Shown here: piece by piece, positions 49,739 to 61,913 of the stretch
How the letters are laid out: every line of letters starts with the position of its first letter
Numbering within the stretch: the first letter of the stretch is position 1
Origin: Impatiens glandulifera
Taxonomy: Eukaryota; Streptophyta; Magnoliopsida; Ericales; Balsaminaceae
Assembly: GCF_907164915.1 (NCBI RefSeq)
Contig: NC_061867.1
Span: 32,299,751-32,363,750, forward strand
Direction of reading: 5' to 3'
DNA: 64,000 bases
Notes under the pieces: generated by a model
The model's input: only the letters and a program-made list of their open reading frames with translations
Told to the model about the DNA's origin: nothing
Databases searched by the model: none
Position numbers and translations under genes: made by a program

Positions 49739-50999
49739 TGTTAGGATCTAGATCGCGGATGGCAGACCGGGTTCTGGCCGGTTTACTCTTTCTAACAACA
49801 CTCAACGGTTGGTGCTAATCCGGTTAGAGATTTACACCGGGTTTCAATACTACACAATCTGTCACAAACCCTTGAACCGAGTTCAAGTGCGGAAGTGGTT
49901 TGTTTCAGGTTGAAGCAACACACACAGGATGAATAGAGATAGAGTTTGGAGAATATCGGTTTGGAGATTATGAGGTCGGTTTGAGATTTAGTGAATCATT
50001 TAGAGTGATGTAAGTCGGTTAGGACAGTACGAGTCGGTTAGAAAGTAGAACCGGCAGAAAGTAAAGAACAAGACACATGTTTTTATGGATGTTCGGAGAT
50101 AACACTCCTACATCACCCATTCTTCTCAAACCGCGAGAAGGATATTCACTAAGGAATACACAAACACAATACACGATCGAGACTTATTTACTGCTCGATA
50201 AACACTCTTACAATTCTCACAGAAATTGTAATCACACTTCAAATGCACACTTAAGCTTTTAATCTTATAGAGAGATAAACACAACTTGTAACTTGTAACT
50301 TGGGTTGTTAGCTCTGAATTATCGTTACTTATGACTGTATTTACTCCTCTTCAGCTCCTTCTTTTATAGGTGAAATGTGCCAACGGTCACATTTCTTCAA
50401 CGGATACCTTCAGGGTAATCCTTGAATCTGATTGGTTGAGCAGAGGCTCAGCATTGTATTAATTGCAGTTTAAGCTTCCAAGGCATGGAGAAGACCGACT
50501 CTGATTTGTCTTTTACTTAATATGGCAACTGCCGGTTGGACAGTTACCTGCATCTGGAGAACTGCACCTTTGACTTGTACCAAAATGGTAACTGTCTCTT
50601 CAGGCCATCTTCTGCAGCCTTTAGAGTATCATCAGACTTGTATGGATATGTAAATTGTCACAGTCTGATCCTTTAATATCATCTTCCGCAGATACTCAAA
50701 GTATTCGTTTGCACCAATTTGTAGATTGTACTTAGTTTGATAATCTTGGCTTCTTTCTTTAAGTAATCTCTTCGTCGGTTTTCGGTTGAATACTGCATTT
50801 CAGTTTAGGATGTCTACCGGTTGTTCATAGTTTCAAGTTAACCGGATAACTTCCGGTTTTGGATACATCATTTGCTTCTTCTTCTAACCGGTTTGATTAT
50901 TGATCGGTTAGATTCTTGACCGGTCAGATTCTTGACCGTTCCTGCACAAAAATTTGTTTTTGTTAAGTTCTTATTTTAACCGGTCTAATTTATCTAACA
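49739..50999 (-). repeat. 3' LTR of S2
   Basis: Plus-strand start TGTTAGGATCTAG and end TTATCTAACA. The TATA region reads CTTTTATAGG at about 50361-50370 (TATAAAAG on the minus strand). AACCGG/CCGGTT words are dense, as in the S1 LTRs. Confidence 0.93.
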
Positions 51000-51215
51000 A
51001 TTTCTCCCTTTTTGATTATTTTATTTAAAATATTCAAAATCATGTAAGAAGTAAGAAGTAGGCCGGTTGTTTTAAAAGTTTGTTTGGCCGAATTTTTGAA
51101 AAAGGTTTAGAAAAAATTTAGAAACATTTTGAGAGAGTTTTTGTCTTTAAAAATTTTATCTTATCAATTTCTCCCTTTTTGAATATTTTATTTAAAATAT
51201 TCAAAACCATGTAAG
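51000..51215 (-). other. Two polypurine tracts of S2
   Basis: On the minus strand AAAAAGGGAGAAAT abuts the 3' LTR (51000-51013), and a second copy lies near 51167-51180, each inside a repeated AAAATATTCAAAAxCATGTAAG block. The same doubled arrangement is in S1. Confidence 0.75.
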
Positions 51216-51304
51216 GAATAAAATGTAGGCCGGTTTCTAAAAATACTTTATATATATATAAGAATAGGAAATAAAGTTGACATAGATAACAGATAATTGA
51301 AAGT

Positions 51305-54032
51305 CTATTCCCTATTCTTGTTGTCTTTTGGCATATATCTCCGGAGATATTCAGCCATTACTCCCTTTCCCGGATTGCAAGGATCGATGCCAAGTTCGGA
51401 TGAAGATGCTTGACCGCCCGAGGTGTCGGTGGTTGGTGAAGCCTTTGCTTGTGAAGGGACCGATCTGAGTGGTAACACATTGACACACCACGCTCTCTTT
51501 ATTAGCGGTACAACCTCGTTCTCAACTTCTACAACTTCTAGTGAAACCGAGTTGATTGGAGGAGTATTGGTCGGTTCAGCAATGACATCCAATATTTGTT
51601 GAGTTTGTCTTCTTGGTGGCCTTTCTCTTCTTGGTAACCGGTCCGGTTGAGGTAGCAGCCGGATTGGAGGATTTATTTCTCTCTCTTCTATTTCCTCCTC
51701 TATCAACTGTTGTTGGATTATCCGAGCCGCGTCCTCATTTGCTTGTACCGCTTGTTCCGGTGTGGCATTTTCAACCACCTGAACGTGTTGGGCCAGTCTC
51801 ACATCCGCATGTTCCCTTTCCTTCAGAATTCGCATGTTCTCGTCTTCAGCTTCTTGGAGCTTTTTGAGCCGCGATCTCATTCGCTTTCTCAAGTGCTTCG
51901 TCGGTCGCTAGCTTGGCCGCAACCATTTCCGCGAGCTATTCGGAGACCGCTTTTAATGATGCTTCGGTCAGGGCATGCTTTTCTTCAAGCGCTGCCATTC
52001 TTTGAAGTATTGAACCGGTCTGGATACCGGATTGAAACAGACCCTCTTCAAGAGATGCCAACCTTTGATCCGTTGACGTAAGTTGTTGGGCGGTATGATT
52101 GTGGCTCTCTTCAAGAGTCGTTAACCTTTCATCCATTGAATCGAGCCGCTGGTCGATTTAAGCAAGACCGTCCTCCAGAGTTGTAGTTCTATGTGTCGTG
52201 GAGCTGATCAGTTGGTCGGTCAGGCCGTAATTCTCTTCAACAGCTGTAAGCCGTTGGATCGTAGAGTTGAGCATTTCACCGGTAGACTTAATAACCGGTT
52301 TGATTTCTTCGCACTTTCTTTAATATTAGTCTGCCATGGGATGATGGCATCTTGACAAAATTCCTCGATGTATCCATTGACATGGTCCTCGGTCAATACA
52401 AGCACCGACGATTTATCGGCTTGTGGAGACCCGAGCCGATCGGTGAGTGGATTACCCGTTTCGGTTTTAATTCTGTTGACCGTGGGTTCCGGTGGAGGAG
52501 GGGCATTCTCGGCCTCTTCCGGATTCGGACCGCCATTGGATTTGGATCCTTCATCATCATCAAGATGGGATCTTGAAAAGTGCGAGGCTTCTTGTTGACC
52601 GGCTTCTGATTCCAACCGCGTCATCTCATCGGTTAGCTCTTGTTCTTTAGCCTTTAACATCTCCAGCACTATCACATCGAGCTGGTTTTTGTCCTCTTCA
52701 GGGACATTCTGTTCATGAAGGTGAAAGATGTGGCCGGTGAGTTCTTTCAATCGGGCATGTGTTTCAACCATCCTTCCTCCTCTGAGAGCGGTGACAACAC
52801 TCTTTGTTTTCGTCAGTTCGAACACCGACCTCTCTATTTCTACCAGTTTTTCCCATTTCTGATGAGCGGGACACTCTAGTAACATGTCGGCATAACCGAC
52901 TTCCTCCCGTTGAAGAGCCCACTGATAGTAAACATTGCTCACAACATGAGCCTGCTTGAAGAGATGCTCTATTATTTGGGAGACAAGTCCCTCTCCCAAT
53001 TGTTGAATGTCGTCGTCTGCAGTTTCGTATGCCTCCGGTTGTCTGACTGAGCCGGTCATCATTAAGACTTGTGGCCGGATTTTCCTCATCGACGACCTTC
53101 CCTTTTCCCTTGTTAGACCGATTCTACTCGGTGTCATTAGTGTTGGTGCGGCTAGAGTTGGATGCGGAATCCTCTGGATTTGGAATGTCGGCTTGGATAT
53201 TTGCCGATCCGGATGTATGGGGGACCGCTTTGCTTCCGGATTGTTCTGCCACCGGAGCCTTCTTCTTCCTAGGCTGTGATTTCTTAGATTGAGTGGATGG
53301 TTGTTTAGCGGTTGAAGCCTTCGCTCTGCTCAGTCGAACCGTTGTTCTCAAGAAGTGGTTAAATCTGATTATCTTGCTATTAGGGATAAGGACACTTGGG
53401 TCGGTTTTGATATTGGAGTGGCGCATCAGCTTGCCGAGCGGAACGACATATCCCTGAGACCGTTTTGATGTTGGATCCACCATCTCACAGAGGTTGGAGA
53501 AAATAACCTTGGTCCAGTTGACTTGAAGGCCTCTAACTATACCGACCAACATCTCGATCTTCGAACTTGTTAGGCTGTCGTAGTTGCCTCCTCTTCCTTG
53601 GACCGACTTTGATATAATTTCGCAAAGTGGCATGTATTCCGGTTTCAGGTCTGTTTTCTTACCGGACACCACTAACGGTTGGTTAGTGTCTGATACAACA
53701 CAGAGAACCGCAAGGAGTTCATCATCGTGCGTGTCTGCAGTGAAGTCACTCCCTTCTGTCGGTAGGCGGAGAGCTTCAACAACCGATTCCTTTGTAACTT
53801 TAAACGGTTTTCCACCAACCGTTGCGGATATGGTTTCTTCATTGAGTACGGCAGTTTGGAAGAACTCTGTGACCACGTCTTGATACATGACGAACGGTCC
53901 ATTTAGAAAATGTTCCAGACCCGAGGCAGATATGAGTTCCAGCACTTATTTAGCCTCCGTCAAACCGTTGGTTTGAATTTCTTCGAATTCCACTTGGAAA
54001 ATGTGGTTGAAAAGTGCAGAATCACGATCCAT
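51305..54032 (-). pseudogene. Accessory ORF C of S2, frameshifted
   Basis: Starts at 54032 (MDRDSALF-like), 117 bases after a TATAAATA box. A TAA (about 53946) interrupts early. The N-terminal AB-like domain is then open at 53945-53124 (LISASGLEHFLNGPFVMYQDVVTEFFQTA; LRLPTEG; LQVNWTKVIFSNLCEMV) with the basic QSKKSQPRKKKAPVAEQ stretch. A frameshift near 53130 passes to QLGEGLVSQIIEHL and TKTKSVVTALRGGRMVE (53137-52220), and a further shift near 52270 leads to coiled coil (EEKHALTEASLKAVSE; REHADVRLAQHVQVVE). The end is ASSSELGIDPCNPGKGVMAEYLRR. The glutamines at the three S1 stop sites are present here. Confidence 0.75.
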
Positions 54033-54141
54033 TTCGATTAGAAAGATTGGAGATGGAAAGATTGAAAACTTGGAAGATTAGATGATTGCTAGAAAGAGAA
54101 AGCAGATTCGCGGAATAGAGTAATAAAAAGACAAATGAAGT

Positions 54142-54280
54142 TATTTATAGGCAGCGGCCTGGAATGTGAACCAACGCGAGCCGTCACATCAAGAAAAGGC
54201 GCCAAGTTTTCCCTCCAAAACGAGTTGGCGGTAGACTCCTGGGTGGCAATCTTTTGGCGGGAGACCTTTTGGCGGGAATT
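54142..54280 (-). promoter_or_regulatory. ORF C promoter region of S2 with E2F-like sites
   Basis: TATAAATA (54142-54149), then upstream TTTTGGCGGGAG (54252-54263) and TTTTGGCGGGAATT (54267-54280), as read on the plus strand. Both match the plant E2F-type TTTSGCGGGAA consensus closely. S1 has TTTCCCGCCAAAA in the same place. Confidence 0.55.
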
Positions 54281-54486
54281 AATTAAAGCGGTAAACCATT
54301 TAACCGATAATTAATGAAGCGGTAAGCGATTTAACCGGTGAAGAATTAAAACCGATATTTGAACTTGTAATTTAAACCGATATTTGATTGATGATGAAAC
54401 AAACATGATATGATAATAGAACCGATATGAAGATCGGTTTGAAATACAAATACAAAGTTAAAATTAAAAATTAACGGACTTAGAAC

Positions 54487-55183
54487 CTAAATCATTCTAG
54501 AGAGTTTGTCTTCCACTGTTTCCTCAGTGAGAACATTTGAAAGATTCACTAGTGTATCCGGTCTAAGATTTGGAACGAAGGCCCGAACGACCCGGCTCAA
54601 ATGAGGAGCATAGTCGAACCGTTTTTTCGTTTCGGCCATAGTCTTCAGGTTGTTAAAAATGACCGATGCCCAATTGATGGGGGTTTAGCTGACGATATAG
54701 GTCATCATGTCAAAAGCTTTTCTGGAGTAATTTTGATTGGGGGACTGATAGATGATTGATCGGTTAACGATCTCCTATAAGAGTTGAATGTGGGGAGCAA
54801 GATTGGCTTTAAGGTCGTGGTTTTGAACCGGTGTGTCGGAGCCGTAGAATAGTTCAGCGTAATCATCAGATGTAATGCCCACCCGTGGTGGAAAGTCCGA
54901 AAACCCCTCGGTTGGGAGGTTAAACATCCCGCACGAATCGGATTTCCGGGAGAACGATGACACTGGTTTTTACATTAGAGATAATGGCACCGTTATGCAT
55001 AAATGTATTGGAGAAAAACTCTAGTACCTCTGGAAGAAAGAGAGGTCCGGATTCCTCTAGGAAACTGCGGAGGCCGGTGTCAACCAGAGATTCAAAGAGT
55101 ATTTCCCTTGTTTCAACGTCATCAATGGATAGTACTAAGTCAAAGTCGATGCACAAATAGTTTATGAGGATGGGATGAGACAT
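54487..55183 (-). pseudogene. Accessory ORF B of S2, frameshifted
   Basis: Starts MSHPILINYLCIDFDLVLSIDD at 55183. It follows ORF B of S1 through GLRSFLEESGPLFLPEVLEFFSN, then shifts frame near 54955 and continues as GMFNLPTEGFSDFPPRV, HIQLL, stop, EIVNRSII..., PINWASVIFNNLK and LTEETVEDKLSRMI, ending at 54487. At least two in-frame stops and one frameshift. A TATA-like TATTTAAG lies at 55252-55259. Confidence 0.75.
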
Positions 55184-55576
55184 TTTTCAGATTTTCTTAG
55201 AGATGTGGAATGTTTGTCTTGGAATGTATTAGAGTGAGAGGGGGGAGGTTTCTTAAATAGATTGGAAGTGAGAGGTAGCGTAAGAGCATTTATGATTAAG
55301 ATTCTGTTTTGTCATTAATGCTGTGGAATATTTATGTTTTCAAAACGTCTTGGGAAGTGGTGATTTTGACCGGTTACGGGGACCGAGGCTGAGAATCTAG
55401 TTGGGAACTAACTAAGTTTGTGTAATTTCCCATGTAGTTAGAATTCAAAAGTACTAGATTTTCATTAAGAGAAGGATGACGTACATTAAATCAAAGAAAA
55501 CCATAATTGATTAAAATAGATAGAGATACAACCGATGCATGAAGCAAAATGACCGGTTGTCCGAAAGAGTGATTCT

Positions 55577-56320
55577 TTAGTGGCCGGAGGAGGTGATGTT
55601 TCTGTACTTTTTCTTACATGCTTTCTCAAACCGCTCATAGAAGGTATCCGCGGAGTCCTTGGTCAAAACCTGGGATTGGTTTAGCTCTTCGCCTAGATAT
55701 AGTGGAACCCCGAGTTCGATGAGTAGAGAGCTTATTTGAGGAATAAAACCGATGTGTTGGGTATTGATCATCCAGATTAGGATGTCAAATAGAAACCTAG
55801 ACCAGTTTACCAGAGTATCGGTTGTTATGGCGGTCATGATGTTAAAGATCGTGGTACAATAGGTATTGGTGACATCCTTTCCCAGGATGGCCTTACCGAT
55901 GATGTCGTTGAGGAGCTGATATTCGGCCCTCAACGATGATTGTGCACCGTGATCATCGACCGGAGAGTTTGAGCGGGAAAATTCTAGAGAAATTTCGGCT
56001 TTTTGTTCAGCCGAAACGGACAGGTCTGTAAGACCTTCCTTGGAAAGATCGAAGCACTGAGCGAAGTCTCGCTCGGTGAAGTCGAAAACCGTTCCTCTTA
56101 CCCTGGACTGAATAAGAGTGTCGAAAAATGGAGTGCCACGAAAAACTCTAGAATTGTGAAAGAATTCGTTCACGGTTTTGGGAAATATGATATGTTTGTC
56201 ATCTAGAAAGGACCGAAGACCTGTACTCTCCAAAGATTTGATCATTTTGAAGATTTCGTAGTTTTTTTTGCCTTTTGCTGAGTCAAAGTCAACTTGAAGG
56301 ATGTTCTGAAACTGAGACAT
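55577..56320 (-). CDS. Accessory ORF A of S2, 247 aa, intact
   Basis: Starts MSQFQNILQVDFDSAKG. Open from start to stop, the same length as ORF A of S1, and aligned without gaps by eye: EFFHNSRVF, FDLSKEGLTDL, RAEYQLLNDIIG, LVNWSRFLFDILIW. An in-frame ATG at 56374 precedes it but lies next to the TATA box (56379-56386), so 56320 is chosen as in S1. This is the only long ORF of S2 without a frame break. Function unknown; see ORF A of S1. Confidence 0.78.
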   Translation of the reverse strand: MSQFQNILQVDFDSAKGKKNYEIFKMIKSLESTGLRSFLDDKHIIFPKTVNEFFHNSRVFRGTPFFDTLIQSRVRGTVFDFTERDFAQCFDLSKEGLTDLSVSAEQKAEISLEFSRSNSPVDDHGAQSSLRAEYQLLNDIIGKAILGKDVTNTYCTTIFNIMTAITTDTLVNWSRFLFDILIWMINTQHIGFIPQISSLLIELGVPLYLGEELNQSQVLTKDSADTFYERFEKACKKKYRNITSSGH

Positions 56321-56378
56321 TTTTGCCTTAGTAGGATGAGAGTTTGTGGGTGTGAATGTTTGTATGATATTCATCTAA

Positions 56379-56386
56379 CTTATATA
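56379..56386 (-). promoter_or_regulatory. TATA box upstream of ORF A in S2
   Basis: Minus-strand TATATAAG, 66 bases before the ORF A start, identical in sequence and spacing to S1. Confidence 0.6.
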
Positions 56387-56858
56387 TTAGTTGGAGGGTG
56401 ATATAGATGAATAGTATTATCCAGAGGGTAACAGGTAATTTAGTTTATTGACCATAGGATAAAATATCTTGCATGAATTAGGAGTGTTTACAGCCTAAGG
56501 GTGTGAGTCATAGGCCTGGACAATGAGAGATATTATATCTTCATGTCATTTAAAGCATGTCTACTTTGTTTTGAAAAGGAATCTTTTCAGAACAGATACG
56601 TCCAAGCATAGACAATTGTTCCAAATTTGTTGGGAAGCCAAATATTCCAGAGTATATTATATTCAAACCGGTTGGTTTTCAGCCATTAGTCCCGATGCAG
56701 TTAATTAGTGTAGGTGCTAAGTAACTGGTCGGTTTACTGTAACTGATAGACAAAGCGGTTTTTCAATAAATACGATGGTGAATTCGGTTTCCGTCAGTTT
56801 AGGAAGAACTGTCAGTTTTGTCTGTCCGAACCGATTTTTCCTTTTAGAGGTTAAAGTT

Positions 56859-59800
56859 TTAAGAAATGGGTTGATTTATATCGGTTAGACCGAGGATGTT
56901 TCTGAAGAAAGAAAACTTAGATTCCAGTAAAGGCTTTGTGAAGATATTGGCTACTTGTTGATCAATTGATACGTATTCCAACTAGATGTGCTTTTGCATG
57001 ACATGTTCCCGAATGAAATGATGTCTTATGTCGATGTGTTTGGTTCTAGAATGTAAAACCGGATTGTATGTGATTGCTATGGCACTTGTGTTGTCACAGA
57101 AAATAGGAGACTCTTCGGCGGTGACGCCAAAGTCCTTTAGTTGTTGTTGAAACCAAAGAAGTTGTGAACAGCATCTTCCGGCTGTCGGATATTCAGCTTC
57201 TGCGGTTGATGTAGCAACCGGCGTTTGCTTCTTGTTGTGCGATGAAACAAGCCGATCACCTAAGATTTGGCATGTTCCGCTGGTACTTTTTCTATTAACT
57301 TTACATCCTGTATTGTCTTCATCAGAATAGCTTGAGAGGTTAAAACTTGAGTCCTTTGGATACCATAGACCGACTTCAGGTGTTCCCTTTAGATATTTCG
57401 GATTCGTTTAGCGGCTGTATAGTGAAACTGTTTGGGATTAGCCTGGAATCTTCCACACACTCCGACCGCAAATAATATATCTAGTCTACTTGCTGTCAGG
57501 TACAGAAGTGAACCGATGATTCCACGACAGGCTGTCAGGTCTACTCCCTGACAGTCATCATCTTTATCCAGCTTGATTGATGAGCTCATTGGAGTGGCGG
57601 CAGAGGAACATGTCTCCATCCCAAATTTCTTTAGAAGTTCCTTTGTATATTTGGACTGATTGATGAAAGTTCCTCCTTCCAATTGTCTAACCTGAAGACC
57701 TAGGAAGAAGCTTAATTCTCCCATCATACTCATTTTAAATTTGTTAGTCATTAGGGTTGAGAATTTATCACACAGCTTAGGATCGGTTGATCCGAAAATG
57801 ATATCATCTACATAAATTTGAACAAGTAGAATGTGTCCCTTTTTCTCAAATTTAAATAGGGTTTTATCCACTGAACCTATGGTGAAGTCATGATGTATCA
57901 AAAATGCAGTTAACGTATAATACCAAGCTCTAGGAGCTTGTTTTAAACCATAAAGATCCTTATTTAGACGATATACATGATTAGTCAAGTCAGCATTTTT
58001 AAAACCGGGTGGTCGTTCAACGTATACTTCTTCACGTAGGTCACCATTTAAAAATGCACTTTTAACATCAATTTGAAATACTTTAAAGTTTTTGAAAGCA
58101 GCAAAGGCTAGAAAAATCAATGCCTTCTTCCTATTTGTATCCTTGTGCCACTAATCTAGCTTTATTCTTCGTAACCAAACCGTCTTCATTGAGTTTATTT
58201 CTAAATGCCCATCTTGTTCCTATGACCGGTTGATCTTTCGGTCTAGGACCTAGATATCAGACTTTATTACTCTCAAACTGGTTTAACTCTTTTTGCATTG
58301 CTAAGATCCAATCCGGATCTGACAATGCTTCATCCACCTTTTTCGGCTCAATCTGGGATATGAAAGCGGAATTAAAGTATTCCTCCAGTTTTTGTCGCCT
58401 AATTTGGATGGGTTTTGAAGGGTCACCTATAATAAGCTTAGGAAGATGATTTGTGTTCCTTTTGAGATTCGGTTTATGAATGTCTACCAAATTACCGTTT
58501 GTTTGATCAAGGCTAGACATATCAATAGACTAAACAATAGTGTCAGATTGACCGATTTCCTCAGTTTGAACCGAGGTGTCAGCTTCCTGCTATGTGGCAG
58601 CTTGATCCGGCTGAGTTTCAACAACACCGATTTGGTCATGGACAAACCGCTTGTAAATTGGAATCTCATTTTCACTGTCAGAATGATTATTATTATTTTC
58701 CAATATGTTGTGTAGATCAAAGGATGATGTAGTGTTACTTTCAACAGATTCATCGACTACAACATGAAGAGATTCTTCCACGGTTAAAGTTCTAGTATTA
58801 TATACTCTATATGCTTTACTAACCGCTGAGTATCCTAGCATTATCCCAATATTGGATTTTATATCAAAAGCAGATAAATGGTTTTGCCAGTAATGTGAAT
58901 GTAACATTTACAACTGAAAATCTTAAGATACCGAATGTTAGGAATTCTCTCAAAATACACTTCGTACGGTGTTTTATTGTGAAATTTGTTAATCAAAGAC
59001 CGATTTTGTGTATAACATGCAGTATTGATAGCTTCAGTACAAAAGTTTTTAGCAACACCTGATTCAGCTATCATAGACCTTGCGGCTTCCTTGAGAGTTT
59101 GGTTTCTTCTCTCAGCCAGGCCGTTCTGTTGAGGAGTTCTAGCACTGGACAACTCGTGTCTAATGCCGGATTCCTCTATCACTCTTAATGCTATTTATAC
59201 GTGTTGATTTTTCATTTTGTAAACGCTTAAGCAGTGTAATTAAATTGGATGTAGTTTCACGTTTAGATGCCAAAAATGTGACCCATGTATATCTAGAATA
59301 ATCATTAATAACAACCATAGTGTAAAGCATACCACCTAGGCTGGTGACCCTAATTGGTCCAAATAAATCCATGTGAAGAAGATCTAAGCATCGGTTAGAC
59401 TGAATGTGTCATTTACTCTTAAAGGTTGATTTAGTTTGTTTACCCATTTGACATGCTGAGCACACCTTATCCTTATTAAATATTATATCAGGAATTCCTT
59501 CAACTAACCTTTTATTGTGGATATAGTTTAAGGTTTTGAGGTTTAGATGGTTTAACCTTTTATGCCATAGCCAGGTTTGATCAGTTTTAGCTACCATGCA
59601 AACAGGATGCTCTACTTCATTTTTCCAGTATACCTTGTATATATTTCCTAACCTATTTCTAATTAGTAGTGTACTACCCTGAGAGTTTTTAACTAAGCAT
59701 GCATGTCTAAGAAATTCTACCGTATATCCAGCATCACACATCTGACTAATACTAAGCAGGTTAAAATGTAGATTTTCAAGTAGAAGTACATTATTAATCG

Positions 59801-60057
59801 TTAAATTACCATGGAAAATCTTACCCTTGCCCACAATTCTACTTCTTGAGTTGTCACCAAAGACTATCATTGCACCGAATTCTATTTTGATATCGGTCAG
59901 AAGGTTGCTGTTTCAGGTCATATGTCTAGAACATCCGCTGTCCAGGTACCACTCAGAATTTCTTAGCTGTTTCATAACCTGTAAAATACACATATTTACA
60001 ACTATTTGGTACCCACATTTACTTGGGTTCACGGTTGATTAGTCCCTTGGGTATCCA
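56859..60057 (-). pseudogene. pol: S2 pol, broken
   Basis: Reads right to left from the overlap with gag. Protease: EWYLDSGCSRHMT near 59965-59910, followed by a stop where S1 has Gly. Pre-integrase zinc region: WLWHKRLNHLNLKTLNYIHNK...CSACQMGK, near 59590-59440. Integrase: MDLFGPIRVTSLGG at 59372, then SDRG and PQQNGLAERRNQ with the glutamate intact. Reverse transcriptase: [28 protein letters not shown] and IYVDDIIFGST near 57820. RNase H: PNKIFRSTRKDM-like fragments, frameshifted after 57390. The stop is at 56859. Stops and shifts lie at about 59210, 58900, 58530, 58256, 58140 and 57390. RT and integrase motifs are better kept than in S1. Confidence 0.85.
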
Positions 60058-61861
60058 GACTTTAATAAGACGAATGACTTTCCCGGTTATGGTTCTAATT
60101 CTTTTTCCTGTGCTTGGCTTGACATCTTTCTGTTGTCCTAAGAATGCCTTATTTTATAGTGGCTTTTGGTCTATTCTATGTGGTCGTGGATCGGTTTGTT
60201 TACCTATTGGTCGATTGACTTTCCTTCTCTCAGGATGGAGCCATTTTTTCGAGTCAGCTGGACTTACATATATTATTTCTTCTTTCGGTTTTGAGTCACG
60301 ACTACAAAGGCATTCTAGTCCTTCAAGCTGCCTTGCTGCCTTAATTGATGGAATTCGACCACGTTGTTCCTCATCGTCGGTTGAAGAGCTCTTGATAAAT
60401 CTTACAAAGGGAAGATTGTCTTTTGTAAGTTTCATCTCGTTGGAATGGTTTCGGTTGGCGGATTTGTTGTCTTTGTATCCAAGACCAAATTTGCATTTGG
60501 GATGTCTTTGATATTTAGACAACTGGTTCACCACTTCACTGAAACTTTTCCGTGCGGCTATTCGATACCTGGTTCGTGCGTCTTCCTCTTCGGTCAACTC
60601 TTGAACTGACTCCTTGAGCTGTTCATTCTCAAAGGATAGTTCAGGTGCTGCCTCGATTTCTAGGATTTCATCAGGTTGAGTACTATTGGTTTCAAGATTG
60701 GGAGACCGGGGTAGTGCTATTGGGTCGGTTCTAAAGTTGAGTTGGGTTGGTACTAAGGTTAATAGATTTTTATACTCTAATACCATGTCATTTAGTATTA
60801 ACTAAATCATCTTTAGTAAATTTTTCACAAGAAAAATCAAATACCTGTTCTTCGTTTTCCTGAGACAAGAGAGTTCATCATCACTGTCACTGTGAGCCCA
60901 TAAACTTCCTCCATCATCGGCTATCAGTGCTTTCTGAATTTCCCTCCCTTCACCGGTTTGTTAGTAGTTGTTTCTTTGGTTCAGATCATCCGGATTCCGG
61001 TCATCCCATCTTGGTTTTCTACATTTCCACCTGAAATGTCTCAAACAGTTGCAATTATAACATCTAATATTAGATTTACCACAATAGTTATAGTTGTTGT
61101 TTGTCGGTTGGCTTTTCTACATAAATCTGCCAAACTTCTATGCAAGCATTGTCATTGCATCCTCAGTGAATTGTTCAGCGGATTTGATCGGTGCAGCAGC
61201 TACAGGTTCTATAGATGTGACTAGTTCCTTAGTAGAGGTTGAGGCTAATGCTTCATCTTCGATCCTGGATCTCATTTCAAACTCATATGCCTTCAGATCT
61301 TCGAATACATCGTGTAGCTTCATCTTGTTTAGGCAGTTTGATTCTCTCATCACCATCGTCTTTATATCCCATGCACTCGGAAGAGATCTTAAAGCTTTGA
61401 TAATTGTTTCCTTGTTGTCATACTTCTTTCCAAGAGTTGATAACTCATTTAACACATTTGTAAATCGGTCACTATATTCCCTCATGGTTTCTCCTGGCTT
61501 CATCTTGATGTTTTCAAACTTCTGGGTAGCCACCATTATCTTATTTTCCCTAGTTCTTTCATTTCCCTCATGGAGTTGAATCACTATTTCCCATACTTCC
61601 TTTGAGGTTTTGCAATCTCTGACCTTATAGAAGGTATTTTTGTCCAAACCTTTGAAGATATGGTTTTTGGCGTGATTATCCAGATTGTTTCTCCTCTTAT
61701 CCTCAGCTGTTCAATCCTTTCTATCTTTATCAATCTTTATCGGTCCTTCAGACAAGATGAACGACATCTCATCATCCATGGTGATTAGGTGCAAGTGCAT
61801 GCATATCTTCCAGTTGGCGAAATCATCACCTTCTAGCATTGGAGGCTTCTCGAAAGTCATG
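60019..61861 (-). pseudogene. gag: S2 gag, broken
   Basis: Starts MTFEKPPMLEGDDFANWK at 61861. The long open central part (61647-61138) has EVWEIVIQLHEGNERTRENKIMVATQ, KPGETMREYSDRFTNVLNEL and KALRSLPSAWDIKTMVMRES, which show what S1 has lost. CCHC knuckle CYNCNCLRHFRWKC is near 61055-61010. The extension with LEYKNLLTLVPTQL and EEEDARTRYRIAARK is open from 60786 to 60154 apart from upstream shifts. Ends at TAA 60019-60021, the same stop as S1, with pol in +1. Confidence 0.83.
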
Positions 61862-61901
61862 CTTGCTTGCTTCGGGTTGCTTGAGTATTGAAATTAACTG
61901 C

Positions 61902-61911
61902 TCTGATACCA
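61902..61911 (-). other. Primer binding site of S2
   Basis: The minus strand reads TTGGTATCAGAG just after the 5' LTR; tRNA-Met type, the same as S1. Confidence 0.85.
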
Positions 61912-61913
61912 AT